A stretch of 34,724 nucleotides of DNA from UBA7396 sp034675265 (GCA_034675265.1 JAUCDK010000012.1:1-34724), one strand, 5' to 3'. Counted from the first letter of the stretch, positions 1-9,140 are shown. Program-made: numbers and translations. The notes: generated from the sequence alone by a model not told the origin.

Positions 1-239
1 AAGTATTGAAAAGTTTTTTCAAACATAATTTTCCAATATTTATACTGCGCAAATCCTTTATTTGGCATCGGAATTTTTATTACTTCAAATCATTCTCATA
101 CATCTTGGAGTAAATTATCTTTCCAATTTTTTGTTTTTTCTGCATAAGGATTAAATTCTTCTCATAAAAGATATTCCTCAAAATTCTTATAATTTGAAGC
201 GTCCTCTCCACCTCAAATAATAAATATTTTTTTATTCAT
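1..239 (-). CDS. Alpha/beta-hydrolase-like protein (RBBP9/YdeN type), 3' end outside window
   Basis: Only the first 79 codons are in the window. The protein begins MNKKIFIIGGGEDASNY, a hydrophobic strand followed by a glycine-rich turn. It later has IPMPNKGFAQYKYWKIMFEK, which resembles the 'PxMPN...Y..W...F' stretch of RBBP9/YdeN-type serine hydrolases, small esterase-like proteins of unclear substrate. The catalytic serine, aspartate and histidine would lie beyond the window edge, so activity cannot be judged. Two of the three Gly in the GGG turn and several others use normal codons; the first is TGA. The start overlaps the end of the upstream small gene by 8 nt (ATGAATAA), so it belongs to the same operon. 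Family assignment is by resemblance only. Confidence 0.5.
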
Positions 240-468
240 ATTCACGAATAAATTCTAATGCTGTTTCTTTATATTCTTTATCTTTCAATTCTACATACAA
301 AGTCACTTCTTGTAAAATATCATCGATTTCCTCCAAAATATCATCTGGGATTCCAGAAGTATACATATATTCTAAAATATAATCTAAACTTTCAAAATCA
401 TCTTTTTCTAAAATTTCCTTAATTTTTTTGAGATAATTCTCATAAATTTCTTTGTTGTTCATATTCAC
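232..468 (-). CDS. Small acidic protein, unknown function
   Basis: 78 residues, rich in Glu, Asp, Ile and Leu and probably all helical, with no Gly-TGA codons needed and no cysteine. It begins MNMNNKEIYENYLKKIKEIL; a second in-frame ATG two codons later (462) is an equally possible start. I do not recognise a family. It lies between the XTPase-like gene (2 nt after its stop) and the hydrolase-like gene (8-nt overlap), so it is co-translated with a set of small-molecule clean-up enzymes. It could be a partner or regulator of one of them, but nothing in the sequence shows this. Confidence 0.75.
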   Translation of the reverse strand: MNMNNKEIYENYLKKIKEILEKDDFESLDYILEYMYTSGIPDDILEEIDDILQEVTLYVELKDKEYKETALEFIREYE

Positions 469-470
469 TA

Positions 471-1013
471 TTATAATTTATAAAATGTATTAAAAAATGG
501 TGCAATGGCCGCTTTAAAAGCATCACAAAATTCATCTTTTCTTGTAAACATATCGTCACTCCAAGCTCACATACTTCCATTTTGACTGGCAATATTTGCA
601 ATTCAAGAAAGTTCTGACATCACAGGACCAAGTTCTAAACCATCTTCATAGAGCATTTTTTCTACTTTTTTTGGAACTTCAATCATAGGAGAAAATCAAA
701 AATGTCATTCTCATAAACTATTTTCTATATAAATAATTCATCCAATATATTTTTTTCCTAAAATATCTGTCGTTCCTCACTCAATTCCAACATAATAATC
801 TGCAATAATTCATTTTTTTCTTATATTTTGAGCTCTATTTTTTGCTCCAGTCATCGTTTCTTCAATGCTAAGTGGCATATCGGAAATATCTGAAGAAACT
901 GATTCTAAAATATATTCTATATTTTGCACATTTTGAAAATATGGACATTCCAAAACGGCTTGTTTTACTCCTTCTACTTTTGGAGCTTTTAATGTTCAAA
1001 TTGCTATTTTCAT
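471..1013 (-). CDS. Non-canonical purine NTP phosphatase (XTPase/ITPase, DUF84 family)
   Basis: 180 residues once TGA is read as Gly. Family hallmarks are MPLSIEETMTGAKNRAQN (the conserved 'P.s.eET..GA.nRA' helix) and YYVGIEGG, the 'vGiEgG' strand whose Gly codons include TGA. DUF84/YjjX proteins hydrolyse ITP and XTP to diphosphates, or act as house-cleaning NTPases, keeping deaminated purines out of RNA and DNA; they are cytosolic and metal dependent. Length matches the family (170-180). The gene starts 7 nt after the HAD gene and ends 2 nt before the small acidic gene. With MazG-like and NUDIX genes upstream it makes a coherent nucleotide-sanitation operon. Confidence 0.85.
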
Positions 1014-1019
1014 ATTTTT

Positions 1020-1637
1020 TTAGTTAAATAATTTTAAAATACTGTCAATTTCAGCTACACTTTGTATTTCATACCTATCTTTTTTATCATTTCAAATATG
1101 AATAAAATCAATATTTTTTGCTTCTGCAAGAAATCTATCATTATTCCCATCTCAAATGTACACTGCTTTTTTATAAAAATCCTCATCACAACTATATTCT
1201 TGAAAATATTCCAAATGTGCTTCACTTTTTCTTACCTCCTCACTTCCATATATTATTTCAAATAATTCCAATATTCATCAGATTTTTAATGCATTTTTTG
1301 CTACTTTTGTCGGACTTGCTGTGGTAAGAAATAATGTATAGTTTTGTGATAATTGAGATATTTTCTCACATACTCAAGGGAAAAAATATATATTTTCATT
1401 TATTATCTGAAATTCTTGAAGAATATGTTGTTCAAGATTTTTCTCTAAAATTATATCATCATATACTTTATTCAAATAATATGGTAAAGGAAAATTTCCA
1501 TATATAAGAAATAATTCTTGTGCTTTTTTATAAAATTCAGGAGTATGTTTTTGTATAGATGATAAAATTGCTTTTTGTATTTTTCCTTTTGTATCAATCA
1601 AAGTTCCATCTAAATCAAAAATTAAATATTTTTTCAT
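1020..1637 (-). CDS. HAD-superfamily hydrolase (phosphoglycolate-phosphatase-like)
   Basis: 205 residues. Motif I is IFDLDGTLID near residue 6, with Asp8/Asp10 as nucleophile and acid/base. Motif II is LTTAS, motif III a Lys-containing KSEAH segment, and motif IV YIGDGNNDR with the metal-binding aspartates. The Gly in IGDG is encoded by TGA, and TGA also follows the early FFP segment, where a standard-code call would truncate the protein at 87 residues. The helical cap between motifs I and II is typical of subclass I phosphatases such as Gph or nucleotidases. Substrate cannot be read from sequence; the operon suggests a nucleotide or phosphosugar by-product. Its start is 1 nt from the NUDIX stop. 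Confidence 0.85.
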
Positions 1638-1638
1638 A

Positions 1639-2097
1639 TTATTTAATTAGTTTATAATCTCTGATTTTTCCATCATTTCAAAAATAAAAATCATATTCAA
1701 TTGTTTCTCCAGCAAGCATTCTTGGAAACCAAATTTTATCATCTTCCCACATTTGCTCATATGGAATTTCTGAAATTTCAAACCACTCAGGTTTCATTTC
1801 TTCTGTTTCAGTTGGAGTTCATTCAAAAGCAAGAACCTTAAAAATATGTGCATCTAAATTCCAAGTGCTATCTTGATCAAAATAAAAATGTAATACTCAA
1901 ACTTTTTCTAAATCATTTTCTTTTGCTTCCAAAGTAGTTTCTTCTTGCATTTCTCTAATCATAGCTTGTTCTTGAGTTTCTCAAGCTTCAATTTTTCATC
2001 CTGGACCATTCCAAAATCCTTGTCAAAATCATCTTTTTTTCATACAAAGAAGTATTTTATCTCCCTTCAAGATAATTCATAAAGTTGCTTGTTTCAT
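1639..2097 (-). CDS. NUDIX hydrolase, MutT/MTH1-like
   Basis: 152 residues. The NUDIX box is complete: GPGGKIEAGETQEQAMIREM followed by QEET, giving G-x5-E-x7-R-E-x2-E-E. Upstream is KKRGFGQGFWNGPGG, very close to MTH1-type 8-oxo-dGTPases ('GFG.G.WNG.GGKv'). The likely role is hydrolysis of oxidised purine nucleoside triphosphates to monophosphates. Many motif glycines are TGA, so the standard code loses this gene completely. C-terminal Trp and Glu residues (EEMKPEWFEISEIPYEQMW) fit the MTH1 pattern of substrate stacking. It lies 3 nt downstream of the MazG-like gene. Confidence 0.88.
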
Positions 2098-2100
2098 ATG

Positions 2101-2484
2101 TTAAGAATTATATTTTAAATCATGTTCTTTTTTGAGTTCTTGTTTTTGGATTTCTTTTGTTGTTTGCCAAGAAATTCCATTTTTTCTTCCATTTATTCTT
2201 TGAGAAAATTTTTTATCTGCATGAGAAAAAACATTTTCTAAACTTTCAATGTATCATTCTTTTTCTAATTTTTTTAAAAGATTTATATAGCACCGAAATA
2301 TATCTCCAAGTTCATCTTCCAAATATACTGAATTGTTTTGTTTCAATTCCTCTTTTACTTCTTCTATTTCTCACTCCAAATCTTTCCAATATACTGAAAT
2401 ATCTTTTTTATTTTCTCAACCATTATCAATGAAATATTTTTCTTCAATAATTGAAAATAAATTTTCTAAATCAACTTTTTTCAT
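2101..2484 (-). CDS. MazG-like nucleotide pyrophosphohydrolase
   Basis: 127 residues, all-alpha. It contains EGEIEEVKEELKQ and, about 15 residues on, YLEDELGDIFRCYINLL, matching the MazG/dUTPase-superfamily metal site 'E..EE...' plus 'EELGDvl'. Such proteins hydrolyse NTPs or dNTPs to NMP and pyrophosphate. It is a single-domain form rather than the double-domain E. coli MazG. It is the first gene of the operon, 20 nt after the leader terminator, so it is directly exposed to the leader RNA control described for 2485-2681. No Shine-Dalgarno is visible; the leader is A/T only. Confidence 0.8.
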
Positions 2485-2681
2485 AATTTTAAAAAATTAA
2501 AAAAGCACAAAAATAATATTTTTGTGCTTTGAGGTTCAAATTTTTGAAAGGTACCACCTAAAGCTATACTTGATTTATTTTATTTACAAGAGATTTTCAA
2601 ACTCCGAGAGGTTCTAATCATAATTTCTTATTTTCTTCCTCCAGCTCGTGGTTGATAGCCACTCAAATGCTTTTAAATTAC
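2485..2681 (-). promoter_or_regulatory. Structured 5' leader with T-box-like antiterminator
   Basis: Between a strong minus-strand promoter and the MazG-like gene lies about 195 nt of leader. On the minus strand it contains AGG-TGGTACC (2550-2556 for the heptamer), the T-box bulge that pairs with uncharged tRNA NCCA. It is flanked by TTCAAA/TTTGAA and by GCTTTAGG (5') against CCT-C-AAAGC (3'), so an antiterminator covers 2526-2564. The AAAGC of that helix is also the 5' arm of the terminator at 2502-2530, so the two structures exclude each other, as in T-boxes. A 5' hairpin GTGG/CCAC and a GGAGG/CCTCT helix lie upstream. I could not place a convincing Stem I or specifier codon. A 13-codon ORF (2621-2580, three Ser codons) also lies inside and is an alternative sensor. 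Confidence 0.5.
2502..2530 (-). terminator. Leader terminator before MazG-like gene
   Basis: Perfect hairpin AAAGCACAAAAAT / ATTTTTGTGCTTT with a 3-nt loop, followed by a T-rich stretch on the minus strand. It lies 18 nt before the MazG-like start codon, so it can only act as an attenuator. Its 5' arm is shared with the antiterminator. Confidence 0.75.
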
Positions 2682-2687
2682 ACTATA

Positions 2688-2715
2688 AATATATAGAAAA
2701 ATGCAATTAAGTCAA
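2688..2715 (-). promoter_or_regulatory. Promoter of nucleotide-sanitation operon
   Basis: Minus-strand TTGACT (2710-2715), a 16-bp spacer and TATATT (2688-2693). It lies back to back with the methyltransferase promoter, with only 6 bp between the two -35 boxes. Confidence 0.7.
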
Positions 2716-2721
2716 TTTGTT

Positions 2722-2749
2722 TTGACTTCTTTTTGAAAATCCATATATT
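2722..2749 (+). promoter_or_regulatory. Promoter of methyltransferase gene
   Basis: TTGACT (2722-2727), 16-bp spacer, TATATT (2744-2749), about 20 bp before the expected transcription start and 27 bp before the ATG. It has the same boxes and spacing as the divergent operon promoter, so one bound regulator could affect both. Confidence 0.7.
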
Positions 2750-2775
2750 CCCTCCTTATTTACGTAAGTTATGTC

Positions 2776-3774
2776 ATGAAAATACTCCAACCAAATATTT
2801 TAAAAGATTGAGTTTCTACTCAAGAGCATATTAAAATTCTTTCAAATCCTAAAAATCAAATTTCTATTGTTGAAATAGTCAATCTTATAGTAAAATTTAG
2901 TGTTGATTATATATTAGAATGAGTAAAAACATCTTCAACTTGAGTTAAAAGTATGCCATCAGAAGATATTTTATGAGAGGCTGTTTGGTCGCTTATGTTT
3001 CAATATAGATGACTTATATCTACGATTCTTCATGAAGATATAGTAGTAAATAAAGACATTGATACTTTTGTACTAAAAGTATCTTATCAGTTAAAAATGC
3101 TTTTAGATCTTCCAAAAACTCTTGCATTAGTATTTGAAATTATTTGAAAAAAAATTCCTTATAATTCAAGAGGATATAATGGTTTAGATCTATGAACTGG
3201 AAGTTGAATATTACTCCTTGCACAATATATTCAAGCAAAAAGAAATTGATTTGCTGATGAAGAAATACAAAATATTTGAATAGAATTAGAACATAATCCT
3301 GCTGAAATTTGAAATCAATTAGCTCAAAAATTTCGTTTTGGGAAAATTATTCAATGAGATACAACAAAACAAAAAACAATTCAAGAATTATGACTTCCTT
3401 TTTTAAGTTTCGTTTCAAATGAAAATCTTCCCTATGAAAAAAATCAACTTTCAAAAGAGCCATTTATAGAAAATTTATCTTCATTAATACGTGCTTGATA
3501 TCAATTATCTGACATAGAAGGATTTTTTCCTCAAGTTTTTTATTATACAAATTTTCCACCATATACAATAAGCAATAAACGTCCCAAAAAAATAGATGTA
3601 AAACAAGTACCTTCATTTCATTGATTTCTTGATACTTATGAAAGTGACTCGAAATATATAAAGGTTCCAAGTATTCAAATGTGACAAATCCAAAAAAATC
3701 TCTCTGAAATAGGGAGAGATTTTGAACCATTTTTTAGCAGAGAATTTCTTTCTTCAATATGAAAAAGATGGTAA
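2776..3774 (+). CDS. SAM-dependent methyltransferase-like protein, unknown substrate
   Basis: 332 residues. A Rossmann motif I, GLDLGTGSGILLLAQY, lies near residue 137; several of its glycines are TGA. An acidic residue after strand 2 (NIGIELEHNP) fits SAM ribose binding. The N-terminal 110 residues are helical with no recognised motif. The C-terminal part, with NFPPYT and RPKKIDVKQVPSF, might carry the target-binding surface. I do not see a classical NPPY motif immediately after the SAM domain; NFPPY is only similar. The substrate could be small-molecule, RNA or DNA. It has its own promoter and converges on the Elp3 gene with 4 nt between the stop codons. Confidence 0.65.
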
Positions 3775-3795
3775 AATCTTATAAAGATTTTACCA
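3769..3795. terminator. Shared hairpin between convergent genes
   Basis: 11-bp perfect inverted repeat GGTAAAATCTT / AAGATTTTACC that includes the stop regions of both the methyltransferase and the Elp3 gene. There is no clear T-run on either side, so it is a weak intrinsic terminator or an RNA 3'-end stabiliser. Confidence 0.5.
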
Positions 3796-5452
3796 TATAT
3801 TCTCATTCTAAGTGATATCATCTTTTTTCATAATATCCTCTTACTCAAACTCAGGCAATTACTGCCATTTTTTTGTATCCATTTTCTAAAGCAATTTTTT
3901 CTGAAGTTTCAATTAATTGTTTTCCAAAACCAAGATGTTGTCCAAAAATACTTCATTTTTCTCCAATACTTAATTGGTCTCCAAAAGTATGAATTTCTCT
4001 AATCAGTGCTGCTCAAGATAATTCTGGCATATTTTCATAAATATTTTCACTTTCTAATCCTGGTAATCTGAGTCTTAAAAGTGAAAAAATAGTTCTATCA
4101 CTTTTATCTTCAAAAGTAAGAAAATATTCTTTTCCATCACTCGCATCATATTCAAAAGTATGAATTTCTGCATTTTTTGGGTCATTTTTCTTATCTTTAA
4201 TTTCTCTATGTCTGATATCAATAAGTTTTACTCATTTTTTGTGTAGTTTTTCTTCTACTAATTGTCTGAGATTACTTAAATGACTTCAAGCTAATATTTC
4301 TGATGCTGGAATATCTCTATATGTTCTATTCAAACGAATATATTCTGGAATCATTTCTTCTAAATCTGCTGTTAAATCGATAAGTGTTTCATCATCATAC
4401 GGAGTAAATCAACCATCTCTCCAAATATCAGTAAGTTCTGCTTTATCAGTAACAACCATTGGATAAATTTTGAGTTCATCAGGACGAAATGCTTGATTAT
4501 CAAACACTTCCTTCAAAGCTTTTCTATCAAGATCTGGAGTTGAACCAAGTAAATTTGGCATCATATGTGCAACTACTTTAAATCAAGCATTTTTAAGCAT
4601 TTTTGTTGCTTCAATACTTTCTTTATTTCCATGTCATCTTTTATTGAGTTCATTGATTTCATCAATAGTAGTTTGATATCCAATTTCTACTCTTGTAACT
4701 CAATAATATCTGAGTAGTTCAATTTCTTTTACATTTACCCAATCTGGACGAGTTTCTATAGCAATTCAAATAACTCTACATCTTGCTGTTTCATTTTTTT
4801 TCTTTGCTTCATCAAGTGTTTTTGATTTTTTTAATCCATATCCAGCTTTCAACTTAAAAGATGCAAATTTATCGCTCGATAAATCTGTATCTTCTATATA
4901 ATCTTTCATTTCATCATATGTATTGAAAGCATCATAAATTCCTTTGATAAACTCATCTCTATAAGTTTTTGGATACACAGACCAAGTTCATCAAATAATT
5001 CTCACATCATTTTTTTCTATTTTATGCCCAGTAATTTCTAAAGCTCTTAAACGATTATGAATTTGTAAAATAGGGTCAAAATCATTCAGTTCTGCTCTTT
5101 GAACTGCTGGTTCATTTGGAATATATGATTTTGGAAGTCATTCAAATGTTGGACAATACACACATTTTCCAGGACAATAAAACTGTTTCGTTAATAAACT
5201 AATAACAGTAACTCCTGATAAACTTCTTACTCATCTTTTTCTAATAACTTTTCTAAAAGCATTTGAATCTTCTACCTCCCCTAATTTTATTAATTCATTA
5301 TATCTATCAATAATTTGAGTACTTGGTAATGGTTTTTGTAATTTATATGTTTTATAAATTTCATTTTTTATTTTATGAAATTTATCTTTTGTTAAATCTT
5401 TCTCTTGCAATCAAGCTCTAATAACTTTATCAATAATTTCTTGGCTGTTCAT
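3779..5452 (-). CDS. Elp3-family radical SAM/GNAT tRNA uridine-34 modification enzyme
   Basis: 557 residues. The radical-SAM cysteines are in FYCPGKCVYCP near residue 105. A long TIM-barrel-like core follows, with ETRPDWV, VTRVEIGYQTT, MPNLLGSTP and KIYPMVV, characteristic of Elp3. The last 100 residues form a GNAT acetyltransferase ending in GVRGYYEKRGYHLEGEYMV. Elp3 makes the carboxymethyl group of cm5U34 at the tRNA wobble base from acetyl-CoA and a SAM radical. It is best known from eukaryotes and archaea and is found in some bacteria. TGA encodes Gly throughout; the standard code leaves only a 70-residue fragment. It stands alone with its own promoter. Wobble modification is notable in a genome with a reassigned codon, but a link is only inference. 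Confidence 0.88.
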
Positions 5453-5481
5453 TTCGTGTCTTTAAAATTTAATACTTTCCC

Positions 5482-5509
5482 ATTTTATGAAAGTTTTGTT
5501 TTTAGTCAA
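5482..5509 (-). promoter_or_regulatory. Promoter of Elp3 gene
   Basis: Minus-strand TTGACT (5504-5509), 16 bp, TAAAAT (5482-5487), 30 bp upstream of the start codon. Confidence 0.6.
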
Positions 5510-5532
5510 AAAAAAGACAAAAAGAATTCAAT

Positions 5533-5559
5533 TTGATTTCTTTAAAAAATTATTATAAT
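5533..5559 (+). promoter_or_regulatory. Promoter of DUF4870 gene
   Basis: TTGATT (5533-5538), 15-bp spacer, TATAAT (5554-5559). A second TATAAT lies at about 5575 without a good -35. Confidence 0.5.
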
Positions 5560-5592
5560 CAAAATTACACTATTTTATAATGTACATAAACT

Positions 5593-5943
5593 ATGGAACA
5601 AAATAATTGATTAGAAAATAATATAAAAATTGTTGGAATCCTTCATTTTTTAGGAAATATTTTTTCTGGATGAATCCTTGGAACACTTTTAGTGATAGGA
5701 TACTTACTTTTTTCAAAAGATATAACTCCTAAAACAAGACAAGTTTGTTATAATATTATAAATTTTAATATAAGTTTTTGGATTTATTTTGCAGTTTCAT
5801 GGATTCTTATATTTTTTCTTATTTGATTTGTATTATTACCAGTTGTATTTCTTGTTTGGATTATCATACTGATTATTTGATTTATCAAACATCTTGCTGG
5901 AGAAGATTATGAATATCCTTTATCTATTGCTTTCCTCAAATAA
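5593..5943 (+). CDS. DUF4870 (Tic20-like) small membrane protein
   Basis: 116 residues with three hydrophobic segments at about 12-38, 60-80 and 83-98. The family pattern is clear: an N-terminal LHFLGNI helix, a soluble stretch ending in NIINFNISFWIY ('..alNFqls..iy'), two further helices, and the closing motif HLAGEDYEYPLSIAF ('A..Ge.y.YPl.i.f'). DUF4870 proteins are inner-membrane proteins of unknown role distantly related to Tic20. TGA encodes Gly in the membrane segments. It is a single gene with its own promoter and a strong terminator directly after the stop. Confidence 0.8.
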
Positions 5944-5944
5944 A

Positions 5945-5973
5945 AAAATATGAGCTTTCGCTCATATTTTTTT
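5945..5973. terminator. Bidirectional intrinsic terminator
   Basis: AAATATGAGC-tttc-GCTCATATTT with T-runs on both strands. It serves the DUF4870 gene (plus) and the exported protein gene (minus), which ends 5 nt away. Confidence 0.85.
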
Positions 5974-5977
5974 ATAA

Positions 5978-7651
5978 TTAATAATTCATCCAATCTAAAT
6001 TTTCCATATCTAATTCATTAAAATCACTTGGAACTTCAATTTTTACATCTTCTTTATAAGTTCTTGTTGCAATATTTGAAATAATTAATTTTGCTATTTG
6101 TTCATCCATTTGATTTACATCAAAATATAAATCTAGATTATTTCTATTATTTGAAAGATCATAATTCATATTGAATTCTCATGTATAAAATCCATTAAAA
6201 TCATATTGAGAATTCAAAGTAAATAATTCTTTTGAAACATATCATTTTCATTGTAATCATACTCATTCAGCTGAAATATTGAAAATATAATTTCCATTTT
6301 CATAAGAAGCTTTTGCAGTAAAAAGTACTCATTTTGTATTTACATCAACTCCTGCTGATTTAATATTTAATTTTTCTAATGTATTGTCTGCTTTTAAATT
6401 ACCAGAAATACTTATTCCATATACATTTTTTAAAACATATTCCCAATCGTCTGATTCATAATTATATCATCTTTGTTTGATTGAGTAAAATCAAGAAATC
6501 TTTTTATCTGCAATAGCAAAGTTTCAAACAAAATCATTATTAAAATTAATTTTTGAATCAAGACTTACTATATTATTATTTGTATCTAATTTTGAATCTA
6601 ATGATGCTGTATATTTTCATTCTTCAGCATTAAATTGAGATATAATACTTTTACCTTTTACATATGAAAAAGTAAATCATTCATTTTTATATTTTACTTG
6701 ATCTGGAACAACATCAATATTTACTGCTACGATATTTTGAGGAGTATATTCGATAGTAAATCAAACTTGAGTTCCATCAATTTTAGCTTCGTATCATAAA
6801 GTATTTTTTTCATCTCCAAGTATTATATACATTTGTCAAAGTGATAAAAATTCTTTTAAAAATGATTTATAAACTGTGCTTGAACATGATTTTGGAGTAT
6901 ACCAAGAATTATAGAAATTTAATTTTTTATCTAATTCAAAGTATGTATCACACGCATATTTTGTAGGTGCAAGTAAATATTTATCTCCTGATTTTTGATA
7001 TGCTTGAAAAAGTGGTTGAGATAATACGTTTTGTGTTTCATTTAAAATAGTATCTAAACGAAGATTATTAATATATTGATATACTAATTGAGTATTTACA
7101 TCTGAAGGAAGTTTTAAATATTTATTTTCTTCAAATTGTTTTTTTACTACTTCTAAAATTTGAGAAATATTTTCATCATTTACTTTAAAATCAAAATCTT
7201 TGAGTAAAGTATAAATTTCTCCATCTTTTGAAATCATAGAGAAAAAACTAGAAAGATCTAATTTCATTCCTGTTCCATAAGTAGGTTGATATCTTGTTTT
7301 AAGAGAAATATCACCAGATATATCACTATTAAGTGCAGCATTTTTTACTACATAATTTTTCATATCAAAACTTGCAAATCATTTTCAAAGAGTTGCTTCA
7401 TCAATTTCAAACTCAATTTTTGAATCTCAAGTTTCTTCATAATGAGTCATTTTTTTAAAATCTTGAGTGAGTTTTTCAGCATATGTTTTTGTATTATCAA
7501 ACAATTGTCATTGTAATCTTAATACCTCTGCTTGAATATTAGCTTTTTCATCAAGAGTAATTGATTCAAGATTTGCATAAGAAAAAGAAAATTGTGCAAT
7601 CAGTAAACTTGATGCAACCACTCAAGCTATAATTTTTTTTCAAATATTCAT
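5978..7651 (-). CDS. Large exported protein of unknown function
   Basis: 557 residues. The N-terminus MNIGKKIIAGVVASSLLIAQ followed by FSFSYA is a classic Sec signal peptide with probable cleavage after SYA (residue 26). The mature part has no membrane segment. It starts with a helical region (about 30-70), followed by repeated beta-strand-like segments with the pattern 'K(I/L)...LD(S/T)KL...N'. This suggests a beta-rich fold of the kind used by lipid or cell-wall binding periplasmic proteins. Two Cys pairs (KYACDTYFEL and PKSCSS) could form a disulfide. I recognise no family. Many Gly are TGA; the standard code shows only three fragments. It ends at the shared terminator and is followed upstream by ApbE with an independent leader, so co-transcription is uncertain. 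Confidence 0.75.
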
Positions 7652-7728
7652 AAAAAAAAGTTAATAAATAAATACATGTTAAAAACTTAACATATACTAT
7701 TGTAATATATATTTAGTTTCGTGCAAGT

Positions 7729-8605
7729 TTATTTTATATTTTTTAATATTTCTCCATTTTGCAAAACAAAAAGATATGAAATATTATTTTCTTCAAGAAA
7801 AGAAATTGCTTTCTCTTTTCACATAGCAAAACAAGCAGTAGCAAGGCCATCTGTCATATATCAAAATGGATGAATAATACTTACAGAAACAAGTTCGGTT
7901 TCTAATTTTTGTGAAAATGGATTTCTCAAATGATGATATTTTTCTCACTGAATTTCCCATTTTCTTAAATAACTTCATGAAGTTGAAATACTCATATTAG
8001 TAAGAAGTATAGTTTCAATTGGTGTTACATCTCAAAAAGGTGAATCAATAGCGACTTTCCATTTTTCTCACTCTAAGTTCAATCCACTTATATAAATATC
8101 TCCTCATAAGTTTACCAAATTATTTTTCCATCATTTTCCACGTAAAAATTGAGAAATTTTTTCAGCAAGATATCATTTTGCAATACTGGCAAAATCAAGA
8201 TTCATATTTTCATCTAATTTTATAAGATTTCCATAATTTTTTACATTTTGAAAAGAAAGATTTTCTACCACTTCTTTTTTTTTCAAAAATTTGCGTATCA
8301 AAACTATGAGAATATCATATTTTATTTGCATTCATAAGCGGATTAAAATATCCTGAAGTAAGCGTATATACTTCACGCGATTTTTGAATCAGAGATAAAA
8401 ATTCATCACTTACTTCACATTCTTTTTTTTCATTTAATATAGAAAGTGTTGAATCATTTTTAAAACGAGAAAATTCATTTTCAAAAGCTACTATTTTTTT
8501 ATAACTTTCATTTATAAGAGGAGTCAATCAATTTTTAGATTCTCAAACAACTACTATAGTACAAATAGTTCCAAGAGCCTTAAAGGTAAATTCAAATTTT
8601 TTCAT
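7729..8605 (-). CDS. apbE: FAD:protein FMN transferase ApbE, frameshifted at an A9 tract
   Basis: About 290 residues if one frameshift is bridged. ApbE motifs are present: LTSGYFNPLMNA in the first part; then NLDFASIAKGYLAEKI, NLVNLGGDIYISG, ISTSGSYLR, HHLRNPFSQ and the metal-site MTDGLATACFAMG. The enzyme attaches FMN from FAD to a Ser/Thr of exported flavoproteins, using Mg2+, outside the membrane. The N-terminus has only a weak hydrophobic stretch. The first 108 codons are in one frame and the rest in another. The switch lies in a run of nine T (8275-8283 plus strand), one base too many for an intact frame. It may be an assembly error, transcript slippage, or a true pseudogene. The substrate gene lies just upstream. 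Confidence 0.85.
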
Positions 8606-8623
8606 ATAAATTTTAGATAAAAT

Positions 8624-8660
8624 AAAAATAACTATACTACTTAAGTATAGTTATTTTTTT
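8624..8660. terminator. Hairpin between FMN-binding lipoprotein gene and apbE
   Basis: AATAACTATAC / GTATAGTTATT inverted repeat with A/T runs on both sides. On the minus strand it lies between the two genes, so apbE would be expressed by read-through or its own start. Confidence 0.6.
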
Positions 8661-8672
8661 ATAATAATAAAA

Positions 8673-9140
8673 TTATAAAGAAGATAAAAAGTTATTAAAT
8701 CCTACAGTAACATAACTTGCTCATGAAACAGTATCTACTTGTAATCCTTTTAATTCTTTTCCAACAATTTGTGATGGAACATTTCTTGCAAATGAAGCAA
8801 GTGGAGTTCTATCGTTTTCAACATCAACACCATCAACTACAATTCCAGTAATTTTTCCATTTTCTAAAAGAAATTTTCCACTTACAGGAATAATATTTCC
8901 ATCTTTTTCATAAGAAAAAGCAAATAATCTTTCAGTATCTTGAGTTGCAGAATCAGTTTCAACACTTGAAATATTTTGATTTAAATTTTCAGTATTAGAT
9001 TGTTCTTCAACATTTACATTTTGTACTTCTGGAGTATTATTTTCAACTGGAGTAGTTACTTCTGGAGTAACAACTTCTTCTTTACCACAAGACGCAAGAG
9101 CGATTATAGGTAATATAGCTAAAGCTCAAATTTTTTTCAT
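8673..9140 (-). CDS. FMN-binding-domain lipoprotein, ApbE substrate
   Basis: 155 residues. The signal peptide MKKIGALAILPIIALASCGK has a lipobox LASC (lipidation at Cys18). A 45-residue Thr/Glu/Asn linker follows, then an FMN-bind domain of about 95 residues. The flavinylation motif is DTVSGASYVT, close to the ApbE target D-x-x-[S/T]-G-A-[T/S]; here the acceptor would be Ser rather than the usual Thr. Such lipoproteins carry covalent FMN and pass electrons at the outer face of the membrane. The neighbouring apbE supplies the modification. TGA encodes the first Gly of the signal peptide and the Gly of SGA. The promoter is 31 bp upstream. Its electron donor and acceptor are not in the window. 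Confidence 0.85.

Noticed and set aside
2580..2621. 13-codon Ser-containing ORF in the MazG leader as a peptide attenuator
   Set aside because: Serine codons are not clustered and the T-box-like heptamer gives a better explanation; kept only as an alternative.
7729..8605. ApbE as two separate genes
   Set aside because: The halves hold complementary parts of one ApbE domain and meet at a homopolymer; the downstream half has no plausible own start.
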